Positions 26,018 through 35,195 of a DNA stretch of 54,381 bases are shown here, piece after piece. The position numbers were made by a program, and so were the translations under genes. The stretch comes from Flavobacteriales bacterium (GTDB lineage: Bacteria; Bacteroidota; Bacteroidia; Flavobacteriales_C; GCA-002722245). The stretch lies in contig PBEC01000022.1 of the NCBI GenBank assembly GCA_002717515.1, positions 1-54,381 on the forward strand, written 5' to 3'. A model generated the notes under the pieces. The model saw nothing but the letters and a program-made list of their open reading frames with translations, searched no databases and had not been told where the DNA came from. Numbering within the stretch: position 1 is the first letter of the stretch; each line of letters begins with the position of its first letter.

Positions 26018-28081
26018 ATGAAGTGGTATATTTTTGTTCTTTTCTTTTCGTCTCAAATTTTAAATGCCCAGTCCCATATATCAAAACTGGAAGAACTTTT
26101 TAAAGCGAAGAACTATAAAGAAATCAGAAAAAGTTATTATTCCAAGACGGAAGCGTATTCCAGTTTAAGTTCAATAGATAAATTTTACCTGGGGTATTCT
26201 TTATTTTTAGAAGGAGAGATATTAAACCCAGTAATTATTCTTTCTCAACTAGGTGATGATAAATCTTTAAAACCATCATTTAGAAAAAGAGCAAAAAAAA
26301 CTTGTGATAAAATTAATAGGCAAGGAATAATCGGCTTAAGATCATACCAAAATGGAAATATCAAATTAAAAAACGGGCAATATAAAAGTGCAAAAAAAGA
26401 TTTTGAAGATGTTTCCCGAGTTGATTCAATGTTTTTATTTAACTATTACAAGTTACTTTATATAGCAAGAAAACAGAAAAATTTGCAAGAATTTAACAGC
26501 TATGCAAGTAAAATAAAAAAATGCTTGCCAATAAGTGAAGAAGTTCTAGTTCAAGCATCAAAACTCCAATTTGACATTACTCAAAGTTGTAAAGATGCAA
26601 TTTTTGAGTTAAAAGAATTAAAAGATGTAAACCCTCCTTTGTATTATAGAACATCCGCAATGTTTTATGAAAAAAAAGATTCTTTTAATCAAGCTTTGAG
26701 ATGTTTACACTTGATTGATGTAAAAAATCGTCGCGACGATTTTAAAAAACGTGTTGGTGAGTTGTATCATAATGCTGGGAAATATAAAATATCTAATGAT
26801 TATTTAATTCCTTTTTTCAAAGAAAACAAGGAAAAACATGTAGCAAAACTTCTTGCTATGAACTTTTATAATTTGGGAAACTATCAATCTGCGATTAAAC
26901 TTTGTGATTTCTTGATTAAAAATGATAATAAACACCACTACGCATATTATCTAAAAGGCTTAAGTGTTAAATCAAATATGACAGGTATTCTATATAGAAA
27001 CCCAGAAAATTTAATAGCGGAGAAGTGGTTTAAAAAAGCAATTGCTATAGATTCTACCGTCCAGAGGTATTACAACAGTTTAGCTACCGTTATTCATAAT
27101 TTTCAGAGGGAAGATGAGGCACTTGAAATGATTGAGAAATCTTTGCAGCTCGATTCCCTCAATATTGAAACTTGGGATGTTGCAATGGTAGTACTTATGG
27201 ACCAATCGAAAAAGGAAAGAGCACTAGGTAAGAGAATGATAAATGCCTATGAAAAAGCATTTAAACAAGATTCATCAAATGCAAACTATTCATTTGGATT
27301 AGCTAAAGGGTATCAGTTAGCCTCTGAAGGCTTGTTTTCTAAATACTCAATTCCTTATGATAATAAATCAATATATTATTTAAAAAAAGCAATTAAGCTT
27401 TATCCACATAATTTTGATTTTTATAAAGAACTAAATTTGATGTATTCCTATTGCTCTGAGAGGGAAAAATATAAAAATGAACTCATTGAGTTGTTAAAAA
27501 TGACCATAAAGTATTTTCCTTATAATGGTTATGGTTACCGAGAACTATTTTTTACTTACCGTGATCTTGAAGACTATGAAAAAGCGAACGATATATATCT
27601 TCGCTTAATTAAAGCCGTTCCTAATTATTCGTACATAGACCAAATACGAAACAGTATTTACAGCGATAGAAAAAAATATAATTGGACAAAATTACCTGTT
27701 GAGGTATATAAGTCAACATCTTGGAAATATCTGGACTCTATTACAAATGTTCTTAGTAATAAAGATTGGACATCTGATCAAGAGGGCTGTAATTCAAATA
27801 GCAGAAGATTTCAATTTAAGTTATCGGAAAAAACTATGAAAGTAACCTATAGAGATTCCATTGACTGGCAAGACGGAAAGGTCAAATTTTTAATATACGA
27901 TATACTCGGAGTATATAAAAATGGGCTTAGAGTTCGTATTCAGGGTGAGCATAGAAAAGATTATCGAGGCAAAGCAAAAGAGTGGGATTTAGTTTTATTT
28001 AATGAAAAGTATTTTAAATGGAGGCGTTATCCAACCCATCAGCCTTTTTATTTTAATACTGCTTTGCAAGTTTGCGAATAA
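26018..28081 (+). CDS. large TPR-repeat periplasmic protein
   Basis: I use the ATG at 26018 (MKWYIFVLFFSSQILNAQ), which gives a signal peptide; a GTG six codons earlier is less likely. The 687-aa protein is mostly tetratricopeptide-like helix pairs between about residues 20 and 560 (for example LAMNFYNLGNYQSAIKLCDF, RYYNSLATVIHNFQREDEAL, ELFFTYRDLEDYEKANDIYL). The C-terminal 110 residues form a beta-rich module (RRFQFKLSEKTMKVTYRDSI, LRVRIQGEHRKDYRGKAKEW) of no recognised family. It probably works as a protein-binding scaffold in the periplasm. Nothing nearby identifies the partner. Confidence 0.72.
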   Translation: MKWYIFVLFFSSQILNAQSHISKLEELFKAKNYKEIRKSYYSKTEAYSSLSSIDKFYLGYSLFLEGEILNPVIILSQLGDDKSLKPSFRKRAKKTCDKINRQGIIGLRSYQNGNIKLKNGQYKSAKKDFEDVSRVDSMFLFNYYKLLYIARKQKNLQEFNSYASKIKKCLPISEEVLVQASKLQFDITQSCKDAIFELKELKDVNPPLYYRTSAMFYEKKDSFNQALRCLHLIDVKNRRDDFKKRVGELYHNAGKYKISNDYLIPFFKENKEKHVAKLLAMNFYNLGNYQSAIKLCDFLIKNDNKHHYAYYLKGLSVKSNMTGILYRNPENLIAEKWFKKAIAIDSTVQRYYNSLATVIHNFQREDEALEMIEKSLQLDSLNIETWDVAMVVLMDQSKKERALGKRMINAYEKAFKQDSSNANYSFGLAKGYQLASEGLFSKYSIPYDNKSIYYLKKAIKLYPHNFDFYKELNLMYSYCSEREKYKNELIELLKMTIKYFPYNGYGYRELFFTYRDLEDYEKANDIYLRLIKAVPNYSYIDQIRNSIYSDRKKYNWTKLPVEVYKSTSWKYLDSITNVLSNKDWTSDQEGCNSNSRRFQFKLSEKTMKVTYRDSIDWQDGKVKFLIYDILGVYKNGLRVRIQGEHRKDYRGKAKEWDLVLFNEKYFKWRRYPTHQPFYFNTALQVCE

Positions 28082-28216
28082 TATTTTTTTAAAAAACTAC
28101 TATCCAATCAATGTAACAGTACCAACAGATTGATATTGGTGAACTCGATAATTTTTATAGAATCCTTTTAAAATGATAAAATCAATAGGGAAAAAAAGAA
28201 ATGTGTTTATTCAAAT

Positions 28217-29671
28217 TTACTTTTCAAAAAGCACCACAGTTTCAATATGAGAAGTATGAGGAAACTGATCCACTAAACTGAACTTTTTAATGGAATAGCC
28301 TGCCTCACTTAAAAGCTCTGCATCTCTTGCCTGAGTGGCTGGATTACAAGAAACGTAAACCATTCTTTCTGAACCAAGATTGATGATTTTTTTCATGGTT
28401 TTAGGCGCAACGCCAGCACGAGCAGGATCCAGGATAATTGTTCTTATTTTCCCCGTATATTCAGGGTGTTCAAATAAAAATTTACCAACATCGGCTGCAT
28501 AAAACTGAATCCCTTCAATATTATTTCGCATCGCATTCTCTCTGGCATTTTCAATAGCAGACTCCACAATATCTACTCCAATAATTTGAGCATTTTCACT
28601 TTTTGAAGCTAAAATTTGACCAATTGTACCTGTTCCACAAAACAAATCCAGAACAACGTTGTTGTCGATGGTTTCCTTTTTGTCCAATGCATAGTCAATT
28701 ACTTTTGAATATAATTTTTCAGCTGATTTTGGATTTGTTTGAAAGAAACTTTTCATACTGATTTCAAAGTTGAGTCCCAATAACTCTTCTACAATCTTTT
28801 CTTCTCCGTAAACCAAATTAATGTCTCCCGAGGTAGCCAACGTTCGATCTCCAATCTCATCATTAATAGTATGCAGTAAGCCCGCTACACGATGTTCTCC
28901 TAGAAGTTCTACCAAAAAGGAAGCAAATTTTTGCAAATCAAATTGTGGTAAATCATGTGAGGTAGTCACCAGATTAAAAAGCAACTGGGTGGTTTTAAAC
29001 GATTTTCTCACGACAAAATAGCGAAAGAATCCTTCTTTTTTTGGTCCGTGCCAGGGAGATAATCCAGTATTCTTGCAATACTCCTTGACCTCCTTCAACT
29101 TATCTTCAAGTTCTTTATCGAACAATCCCGAATCCTTGTTTAAGTCTTCCGCACACCACCAAGTACCTCGTTTTTTGAACCCCATAGTAAACTCATCCAC
29201 ATCCGTTCTTTCCTCATGGTCATAACCAATAGCCGAGAAACAATATTCCATTTTATTACGGTAGTGAAACGTGCTTGGAGAATGCACAAACTCATCAAAT
29301 TTATCTTCAATATCCGTGACTTTACCAATGCGTTTAAAAAGTTCCAGCGTACTGTTTTTTTTATAAGCCCATTGTTTTTCTATTGGAAGTTTAATGTATG
29401 GAGCACCCGAAATTTCTTGGTAGGGAATATCTGTTTCATCTTTTGAGGGCTTAATAACCTCCAGCAATTTCGCCTCAGCATAGGTTTTACTCGATTTTTT
29501 AACCTGTGCTTTCACAAACTGTCCAGGTAAAGAATTCGGTACAAATACCACAAAATCTCCAAGCTCACTCTTCAGGCGTCCAATTCCTTTTCCACCAAAA
29601 GCATAGTCTTCAATCTGGATTTCAAGAACCTGACCCCTTTTCACAAACTTGTTTCTTTCCCTTCTCGGCAT
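28217..29671 (-). CDS. rlmD: 23S rRNA (uracil-5-)-methyltransferase, RlmD/RumA type
   Basis: The 484-aa protein has an N-terminal TRAM domain (QVLEIQIEDYAFGGKGIGRL), the SAM-binding motif LDLFCGTGTIGQILAS, the GVDIVESAIENARENA acidic loop, LDPARAGV, and the catalytic Cys in VYVSCNPATQARDA. The order matches TrmA/RumA methyltransferases that make 5-methyluridine in 23S rRNA. The four-Cys iron-sulphur site seen in Escherichia coli RlmD is not evident, so the exact target (U1939, U747 or tRNA) is open. It is a single housekeeping gene. Confidence 0.88.
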   Translation of the reverse strand: MPRRERNKFVKRGQVLEIQIEDYAFGGKGIGRLKSELGDFVVFVPNSLPGQFVKAQVKKSSKTYAEAKLLEVIKPSKDETDIPYQEISGAPYIKLPIEKQWAYKKNSTLELFKRIGKVTDIEDKFDEFVHSPSTFHYRNKMEYCFSAIGYDHEERTDVDEFTMGFKKRGTWWCAEDLNKDSGLFDKELEDKLKEVKEYCKNTGLSPWHGPKKEGFFRYFVVRKSFKTTQLLFNLVTTSHDLPQFDLQKFASFLVELLGEHRVAGLLHTINDEIGDRTLATSGDINLVYGEEKIVEELLGLNFEISMKSFFQTNPKSAEKLYSKVIDYALDKKETIDNNVVLDLFCGTGTIGQILASKSENAQIIGVDIVESAIENARENAMRNNIEGIQFYAADVGKFLFEHPEYTGKIRTIILDPARAGVAPKTMKKIINLGSERMVYVSCNPATQARDAELLSEAGYSIKKFSLVDQFPHTSHIETVVLFEK

Positions 29672-29920
29672 AATAAATCGACTTTAAAAACTCAAAGATA
29701 TTTAAAAGCAAAGGTAAAAAACCACAAAATATAATTGAATGAGAAAGTTAAAAATGGAAATTCATCTCACGTTTTATCAAATAGTAGCCATCAAAAAAAA
29801 ATGATGGTCCATTTTTTGCAAACTTTTTAATTTGGTAAGCGGAATCAAATTTGTTATTTTGAGCATGTTTTAATATGACGAATTACATCAGTTTACCCTT
29901 TAACTTTTTAAATTACCACC

Positions 29921-31357
29921 ATGAAAATCCCTTTTCTTAAATACTCATTTGTTTTAGGTTTAGCCATTAAAGCATTATCGCTTTCAGCTCAAACGAATAT
30001 CTCTGCAAGTAATGATAAAATTCAATACATGGGGAGAATTGATTTCTCAAATCCTGAGCAACCTACTTATATTTATCCGGGTGTATCCATAAAAGCCAAA
30101 TTCAATGGAGCTGAAATAACAGCAATTATAGAGGACTACGGGGATGGATCAGATGCAAGTGGTAATTTTTATAAAATATTAATTGACGGGCAAATAGTAA
30201 ATGAGCAACTTAAAGTGGCCACTGGAGAGGTTAATTATTTGTTGGCATCTGGTTTGACCCCAGCCGAACATACCGTAGAGCTGATGAAAATCACTGAAGG
30301 CGCCTCGGGAAAAAGTTCTTTTAAAGGATTCATAATAACCGGAGGATCGGAGGATTTAGTAACTCCCGATTCAGCATCTCAAAAAAGAATAGAATTTATC
30401 GGAGATTCCTGGACGTGTGGCTATGGAAACGTGAGTCAGTTTGCTTCAGGACCAGCTTCTATGGCTTACTCAAATTATTATGCTGCCAACGAAGATAATT
30501 ACTATGCATGGGGACCCATTACGGCGAGAGCTCTGGGAGCTCAATACCATGTTACAGCCACATCGGGTAGAGGCTTGTATCGCAACAATACAGGAACCAC
30601 CACCCATACGATTCCAAAAAATTACGACCATCTTTTTGAAGACGACGCATCCGTAATATGGGATCACAGCAAATATCATCCCGATGTAATATCCATTCAT
30701 TTGGGAACAAATGATATGGCCCAGGAGGAGGGAGGAGAGGAGTATAAGTTGGATGATGAAGCCTTTCAACAAACCTACATTGATTTCATCACCAAACTAA
30801 GAGCCTACCATCCCTGCTCAAAAATTATTATTTGTTTTGGGAATTCCAAGTCCGATTCATGGCCCACATGGACCCAACAATTAACTCGGTTGAGAACAAT
30901 CGCCAATCAAGTAGCCGATAGCTTTACTGAAAATGTTACCACGTTGGAATTGCCCTTTACAGCAGAAAAATGGACAGGAAATCCTGAAGACGACTGTGGA
31001 TATGGCGATGCTTGGCATCCATCAAAATGCAGTCACGAGGAAATGGCTGTTGAACTTATTAATAAAATTAACAGTTTAAACGTTGAATGGGGAAAAAGCA
31101 ATTGTATGCTTTCCACATATAAACCAATTGAAGAAGAAATTGTAAAAATTTATCCCAATCCAGCATACAGTAAAGTCCTAATCCATACCGCATCAAATGA
31201 ATCACTGGAAAAGGTAACAATAACGGATATGACCGGAAAAATTGTAAAGCAAATTAAAACTCAAAATTCCACTTCGGAAATTGATGTTACTACTTTGCCT
31301 AAAGGGATATACTTTGTTAAAGTAGGAAACACTACCCAAAAATTGATAAAGAAATAA
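29921..31357 (+). CDS. SGNH/CE2-type esterase with T9SS sorting tail
   Basis: The 478-aa protein has a signal peptide, a jelly-roll domain of the CE2 type (about 25-140, IYPGVSIKAKFNGAEITAII), and an SGNH hydrolase domain with the block I nucleophile IEFIGDSWTCGYGN, the HLGTNDMA block, and the catalytic Asp/His in DAWHPSKCSHEEM. The C terminus is a type A sorting domain (IYPNPAYSKVLIHTASN, LPKGIYFVKVG, LIKK). CE2 enzymes remove acetyl groups from plant-type polysaccharides. It is therefore probably a secreted deacetylase used in polysaccharide degradation. Confidence 0.88.
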   Translation: MKIPFLKYSFVLGLAIKALSLSAQTNISASNDKIQYMGRIDFSNPEQPTYIYPGVSIKAKFNGAEITAIIEDYGDGSDASGNFYKILIDGQIVNEQLKVATGEVNYLLASGLTPAEHTVELMKITEGASGKSSFKGFIITGGSEDLVTPDSASQKRIEFIGDSWTCGYGNVSQFASGPASMAYSNYYAANEDNYYAWGPITARALGAQYHVTATSGRGLYRNNTGTTTHTIPKNYDHLFEDDASVIWDHSKYHPDVISIHLGTNDMAQEEGGEEYKLDDEAFQQTYIDFITKLRAYHPCSKIIICFGNSKSDSWPTWTQQLTRLRTIANQVADSFTENVTTLELPFTAEKWTGNPEDDCGYGDAWHPSKCSHEEMAVELINKINSLNVEWGKSNCMLSTYKPIEEEIVKIYPNPAYSKVLIHTASNESLEKVTITDMTGKIVKQIKTQNSTSEIDVTTLPKGIYFVKVGNTTQKLIKK

Positions 31358-31436
31358 ATCAAGCAGAGGTGTTTACTTTGGATACTTTTATTAAAGTAGG
31401 CGTCCCTGAATTCTTCATAATAAAAAAACACATTTC

Positions 31437-32027
31437 ATGTCAATGTCTTTTACCCATTCAGAATACAAAACCTTTTTTGAAGAACTGGTAAAACAAGGAG
31501 CAACAACAGGGTTAAATCAAAGTAATCGTTTAATCGAATACACCAAATTAAATTTGAGTCGCTCAAAAAGAGTAGAAAAGAAGTTCAAGCCTTTGCAAGA
31601 AACGCGTGCTTTTTTCAAAAACTTTAACCAACCGATAAAACTTAAGATAATCACCGAACCCTGGTGTGGAGATGCAGCTCAGATTGTACCGGCACTTACT
31701 GCAATAGCAGAATTGTCTGATAAAATTGAGGTAGAAATTGTTTTGCGAGATGAAAACGAGGAACTCATGAATCAGCATTTAACCAATGGAGGTAAAGCCA
31801 TTCCAGTTGCAATAATCATCGATGCAGAAACCAATGAAACACTGGGGCATTGGGGCCCTCGGCCAGCTGTTGCTCAACAAATGGTTATGGACTACAAAGC
31901 AAAACCAGAAAATGAACGACCCGGTTTCGATGAATTTGTTCAGGAGATGCAACAATGGTACAATAAGGACCAAACCGCATCCATCCAAAAAGAGTTGATT
32001 CAAAAACTCCAGGAGTTATTTGGGTAA
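31437..32027 (+). CDS. thioredoxin-family protein
   Basis: The 196-aa protein resembles the small Bacteroidota thioredoxin-like family with an N-terminal helical part (YKTFFEELVKQGATTGLNQS) and a thioredoxin fold containing LKIITEPWCGDAAQIVPAL and KAIPVAIIID. The active-site position reads EPWCGD, so the second Cys of CxxC is missing; it may act through one thiol or not as an oxidoreductase at all. No signal peptide is seen, so it should be cytoplasmic. It lies 79 bp after the esterase gene. Confidence 0.8.
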   Translation: MSMSFTHSEYKTFFEELVKQGATTGLNQSNRLIEYTKLNLSRSKRVEKKFKPLQETRAFFKNFNQPIKLKIITEPWCGDAAQIVPALTAIAELSDKIEVEIVLRDENEELMNQHLTNGGKAIPVAIIIDAETNETLGHWGPRPAVAQQMVMDYKAKPENERPGFDEFVQEMQQWYNKDQTASIQKELIQKLQELFG

Positions 32028-32098
32028 AGTATTTATATCATGTAAACATTTGGCTACCTTATGATACAATCTATTGTAAACAATGAAAATCAAGTTGG

Positions 32099-32644
32099 TT
32101 AAGTCATATAGCGCAAATGGTAACTCATGTTTTTGGATTTACAAGTAGGGCAGAAAACAGGAACTTCCCGGCTTAGTTTTCCCCCGCATTGGCATTTGCC
32201 TTTTCTGGGGACTCTATCGTATCCTTCAAGATTTTCAAACTGACCACATTCCTGACACTGCAATGTTACTTTACACCACCTCGGTGAACCAAACCCGTGA
32301 ACGAAACCAAACGCCTCCTCCTTAAAATCACAATCCTTACAGCAAACCGTTCCAGCACCACTACTATTTAATAAATAAAGATTCCCATCGTATTCGATTC
32401 TAGGACTTTTTTGGCTATACGCTCTTATCGAAAAATATATAGAATAGATTAGGATACCTATACCTATTGGAAGATATAGCGTAACGATCATTACAGCTTT
32501 ACCAAGGAATAAAAGGACAGTTTTACAAATACTCCAGAATCGATTTTCAGAAACATTATTAATTCCTAAATTTTTCAATGTTTCTCTGGTAAAAAAAAGA
32601 ATCACAAAACCAATAGTAATGTAGATGATTACGCCATATATCAT
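32099..32644 (-). CDS. membrane protein with zinc-ribbon-like cysteine pairs
   Basis: The 181-aa protein begins with two hydrophobic helices (about 3-20 and 38-68) and continues in a cytoplasmic-looking region with four Cys-X2-Cys or Cys-X-Cys pairs: VCCKDCDF, LQCQECG, CQCGG and FCPTCKSK. These would form two zinc ribbons. No family is recognised. The gene precedes the accessory block and lies 70 bp after the AAA ATPase gene on the same strand, so it may be the last gene of that unit. Confidence 0.6.
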   Translation of the reverse strand: MIYGVIIYITIGFVILFFTRETLKNLGINNVSENRFWSICKTVLLFLGKAVMIVTLYLPIGIGILIYSIYFSIRAYSQKSPRIEYDGNLYLLNSSGAGTVCCKDCDFKEEAFGFVHGFGSPRWCKVTLQCQECGQFENLEGYDRVPRKGKCQCGGKLSREVPVFCPTCKSKNMSYHLRYMT

Positions 32645-32714
32645 AGCAGCAGTAGTTTAATTTTATTCATGAATTTCAAGAATCGAAAGCAAAAAGAGTA
32701 GGGGGTTAGGTGTT

Positions 32715-33797
32715 TTAAAACCCAATTCTACCCACTTCTTTATTGTATTGAGGAGCCTCATAATTGAACGCCTCCGCTATGGTCATTTCTTTACCAACAT
32801 CACTATCGTGTAAACGTTCTCCAATGATATCCGACACCTTAGACGCACTCAATTCCTTAAACTCATACTTCACTAAAATTCTACCCTTTCTGGTAAGCGC
32901 ATGGTCAATTTGATCGTACCGGGAATTAAACGTACAAAAAACAGTCAACTGCAAAACATCCGCGAGGAAACCATCGGTAATATTCAGTAAGGTAGATACA
33001 GCAGCCGAGTCACTTCCACCACTATTTCTCTCCAAAAGAGCCTCCTCAGCATCTTCCACAAACAAAACAGCCCCTTTTTTACCAAACAAACAATCAATTA
33101 AACCAGGAGAACCAATACTCTTAACCATTTCAGCAGGAATATAAATCACATCTCTCTCTGAATTTTTAACCAGGTTTTTTAAGTAAGAAGTCTTTCCCGT
33201 ACCCGGTTTTCCATGCAATAAAACCAAACCGTTTTCATTCTCTGTTATACAAGACCTAATGCGCACATCCACCTCTGCAAAATCATCGTTGTAATGCTTG
33301 TTAATATCCAAGTCCAGCTTCTTGCCATCCAAAGCAAAGGGTTTAAATCCAAAACCACCAAACTCCTTACTCAAAATGTATAAGCTGTTTTTCGGTTTTT
33401 CCTTCGTTAGTTCCTCCAGCTTTTCAATCAATTCATCTTTGTACTTTACCGCCGATTCAGATTTATAGCAAATGGAGGTTGTAGGGCCATTGTGAGCATC
33501 AAAATTAAACATGAAAAGCATGTCGTTGGGAAGCTTTACCAGCATAAACACAACATTAACCTCACCTTTTTTGAAGTAGGCCTTACTAACAATAATGTTT
33601 CTGCTGTCCACCGAAAGCTCCGACACAAAATAGTTTCTTATTTTTTCAAAATCATAATTATCATGAGAAAAGTACTTATCCGGATAAACTCCATATACCT
33701 TATAATAAATCGAACCTGGATTAAGGCTGGAATTGTTGGTGAATTTTATCAAATCCAGATCCCTTAAATAAACTTCTTTCGTACTTTTTGCGCTCAT
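32715..33797 (-). CDS. AAA+ ATPase
   Basis: The 360-aa protein has an N-terminal region of about 170 residues with no known family, then an AAA domain: Walker A LLHGKPGTGKTSYLKNL, Walker B AVLFVEDAEEAL, a sensor 1-like CTFNSRYDQID and an arginine-finger-like TRKGRI. The layout is like the BCS1-type or other single-ring AAA proteins that remodel protein partners. A vWA protein and a DUF3127 protein are encoded just upstream on the same strand, which recalls MoxR/vWA-type pairs where the vWA protein is the client adaptor. The true partner is not known. Confidence 0.82.
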   Translation of the reverse strand: MSAKSTKEVYLRDLDLIKFTNNSSLNPGSIYYKVYGVYPDKYFSHDNYDFEKIRNYFVSELSVDSRNIIVSKAYFKKGEVNVVFMLVKLPNDMLFMFNFDAHNGPTTSICYKSESAVKYKDELIEKLEELTKEKPKNSLYILSKEFGGFGFKPFALDGKKLDLDINKHYNDDFAEVDVRIRSCITENENGLVLLHGKPGTGKTSYLKNLVKNSERDVIYIPAEMVKSIGSPGLIDCLFGKKGAVLFVEDAEEALLERNSGGSDSAAVSTLLNITDGFLADVLQLTVFCTFNSRYDQIDHALTRKGRILVKYEFKELSASKVSDIIGERLHDSDVGKEMTIAEAFNYEAPQYNKEVGRIGF

Positions 33798-33823
33798 GTC
33801 ATGTTCTTATTTTGTAATATTAA

Positions 33824-33919
33824 TCAATCGATATGCACTGTAAATACACACCTGAATATTCCCGCAATTATAGAGTCGAATTCTTCCTCATCCGATGAAC
33901 GAGTTAAATCAATATCCAT
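33824..33919 (-). CDS. doubtful 31-codon ORF
   Basis: An ATG-started frame gives an acidic start MDIDLTRSSDEEEFDSIIAG and a short hydrophobic end. It lies between the AAA gene and the flank repeat. It could be a remnant or chance; I include it because the stretch 33798-34184 otherwise holds only the repeat at 33947-34090. Confidence 0.15.
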   Translation of the reverse strand: MDIDLTRSSDEEEFDSIIAGIFRCVFTVHID

Positions 33920-33946
33920 AAAAAAAATTTGAATTCATAGTCTCTG

Positions 33947-34090
33947 CTTCAAAAAATTGAGACATTAATTCAGATCCTTAAAAAAAGGGGGGAGACAATG
34001 ATAATGAAAATCAATCAACAAAACCCAGGCTCAACCCAACTTAACTTTTCAACATCCAACTTGTTCTAAAATTTTCACATCTTTTTTTTG
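33947..34090. repeat. diverged direct repeat, left copy
   Basis: This AT-rich non-coding stretch matches 43249-43380 in the same orientation. Shared blocks are a TCAAAAAA start, ACATTAATT, a run of seven A residues before GG, ATCAA, CAACAAA/AAACAAA, TTAACTTTTCAA, CTAAA/CTAA and TTCACATCTTTTT. The match is imperfect, with small gaps. The two copies bracket about 9.2 kb from the DUF3127/vWA block through the RecQ-like gene and the vsr remnant. Confidence 0.55.
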
Positions 34091-34184
34091 GGGGGGAATC
34101 AAACATTCAATTCTAAACAGCTCAAAAGTTTACGCATAAATTTTTCATTTAAGAATTGCTTACCAGTTTTCAACCTAACCCAAT

Positions 34185-34538
34185 TTAAAAAGGAAGAGTT
34201 TCTCCATCATCTTCATTACTTTCTAAAAAAGTTGGAATTGGAGGTCTTTCTAAACCTGAGTCCTCACTAACTATCCGCCAAACATCAAGCGTATTGAAGT
34301 ATTTTATAGCTCCGGTTTTATCGGTCCATTCTCTACCACGAAGATTAAAGTTCACCTCAATACGCTGCCCAACTTCAAACCCATCAATCAACTCACATTT
34401 ATTCTGCATCAATTGAAAGTTGATGTACTGTGGATACTGAGAAGAATCGTCAATCAAAACAAACTCTCTCTTTTTAAACTTTTCAGTCACCTGAACAGCC
34501 TCACAAATTGTCTTTATCTCTCCTTTAATTTTAAACAT
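34185..34538 (-). CDS. DUF3127 protein, copy 1
   Basis: The 117-aa product starts MFKIKGEIKTICEAVQVTEK and contains KKREFVLIDDSSQYPQYINF and VNFNLRGREWTDKTG, the DUF3127 pattern of a small OB-fold-like protein found in Bacteroidota and their phages; single-strand DNA binding has been proposed for such folds but not shown here. It lies 4 bp after the vWA gene. A second copy at 37502-37855 is about 85% identical by eye, including the stretch just 3' of the gene, so one arose by local duplication. Confidence 0.8.
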   Translation of the reverse strand: MFKIKGEIKTICEAVQVTEKFKKREFVLIDDSSQYPQYINFQLMQNKCELIDGFEVGQRIEVNFNLRGREWTDKTGAIKYFNTLDVWRIVSEDSGLERPPIPTFLESNEDDGETLPF

Positions 34539-34542
34539 CGCT

Positions 34543-35133
34543 CTATTTACTTTTTTGCTTGCTAAAATTCAACATCGATTCCGTAACATCGTTTAGCTTT
34601 TCCTTTAGGTCAACATCAAAACTTTTGGCAAAAAAACAAAGATTGCTATCAATTTGATGATCGAGGCTTTCAGCATAATGATTAACATCAATATCGGAAC
34701 AAAGAAAATTAAAAACACCACCTCGATTTTCAACTTTTTTAATCAGCCTTTGCACATCTTTATTGTTGTATTCTTTCGAGGAGTTTTCCATACCATCGGT
34801 TAAAACCAAAGCCACAAAATGATCATTCTTCTTAATATTATGCTTCATCTTATTGTAGGTAATCATTATGGCATCATATAAAGCCGTAAGACTGTCGGGC
34901 CGATAGTTTTTGTTGTTCAATTTCTTAATATCTCCAATTTTCGAACTCAGATTCAGCAGAGTTGTGGTATCGTTAAAAACAGAAAGCGTAACCTCAATAT
35001 CCATTTCCTTCGATTGCTTTTGCAAACTCTGCAACTGTTCGTTAAACGAACTGATCACCGTTTTTTTAATTCCCTCCATTGAACCACTCTGATCCAAAAC
35101 AATTACATAATGTGTTTTTTCTTTTCTTCTCAT
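34543..35133 (-). CDS. von Willebrand A-domain protein
   Basis: The 196-aa protein is essentially one vWA domain: MIDAS motif VIVLDQSGSMEG, the conserved Thr region DSLTALYDAIMITYN, and the third MIDAS element ALVLTDGMENSSK. It has no signal peptide, so it acts inside the cell. Together with the DUF3127 gene (4 bp downstream) and the AAA gene further on it forms a minus-strand group, and it is divergent from the sigma-factor gene with only 62 bp between starts. Intracellular vWA proteins often serve as adaptors for AAA ATPases. Confidence 0.85.
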   Translation of the reverse strand: MRRKEKTHYVIVLDQSGSMEGIKKTVISSFNEQLQSLQKQSKEMDIEVTLSVFNDTTTLLNLSSKIGDIKKLNNKNYRPDSLTALYDAIMITYNKMKHNIKKNDHFVALVLTDGMENSSKEYNNKDVQRLIKKVENRGGVFNFLCSDIDVNHYAESLDHQIDSNLCFFAKSFDVDLKEKLNDVTESMLNFSKQKSK

Positions 35134-35195
35134 TTTTGTTTTCTTAAAAGGTTATTTACATTAGTTGATACCCTAAGCTTTTAAAAAGTCACCCA

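Noticed and set aside
33798-34184. G-tracts (for example at 33979 and 34089) as G-quadruplex or phase-variation tracts.
   Set aside because: The tracts are single, non-coding and not placed in a promoter or reading frame, so there is no support beyond their presence.
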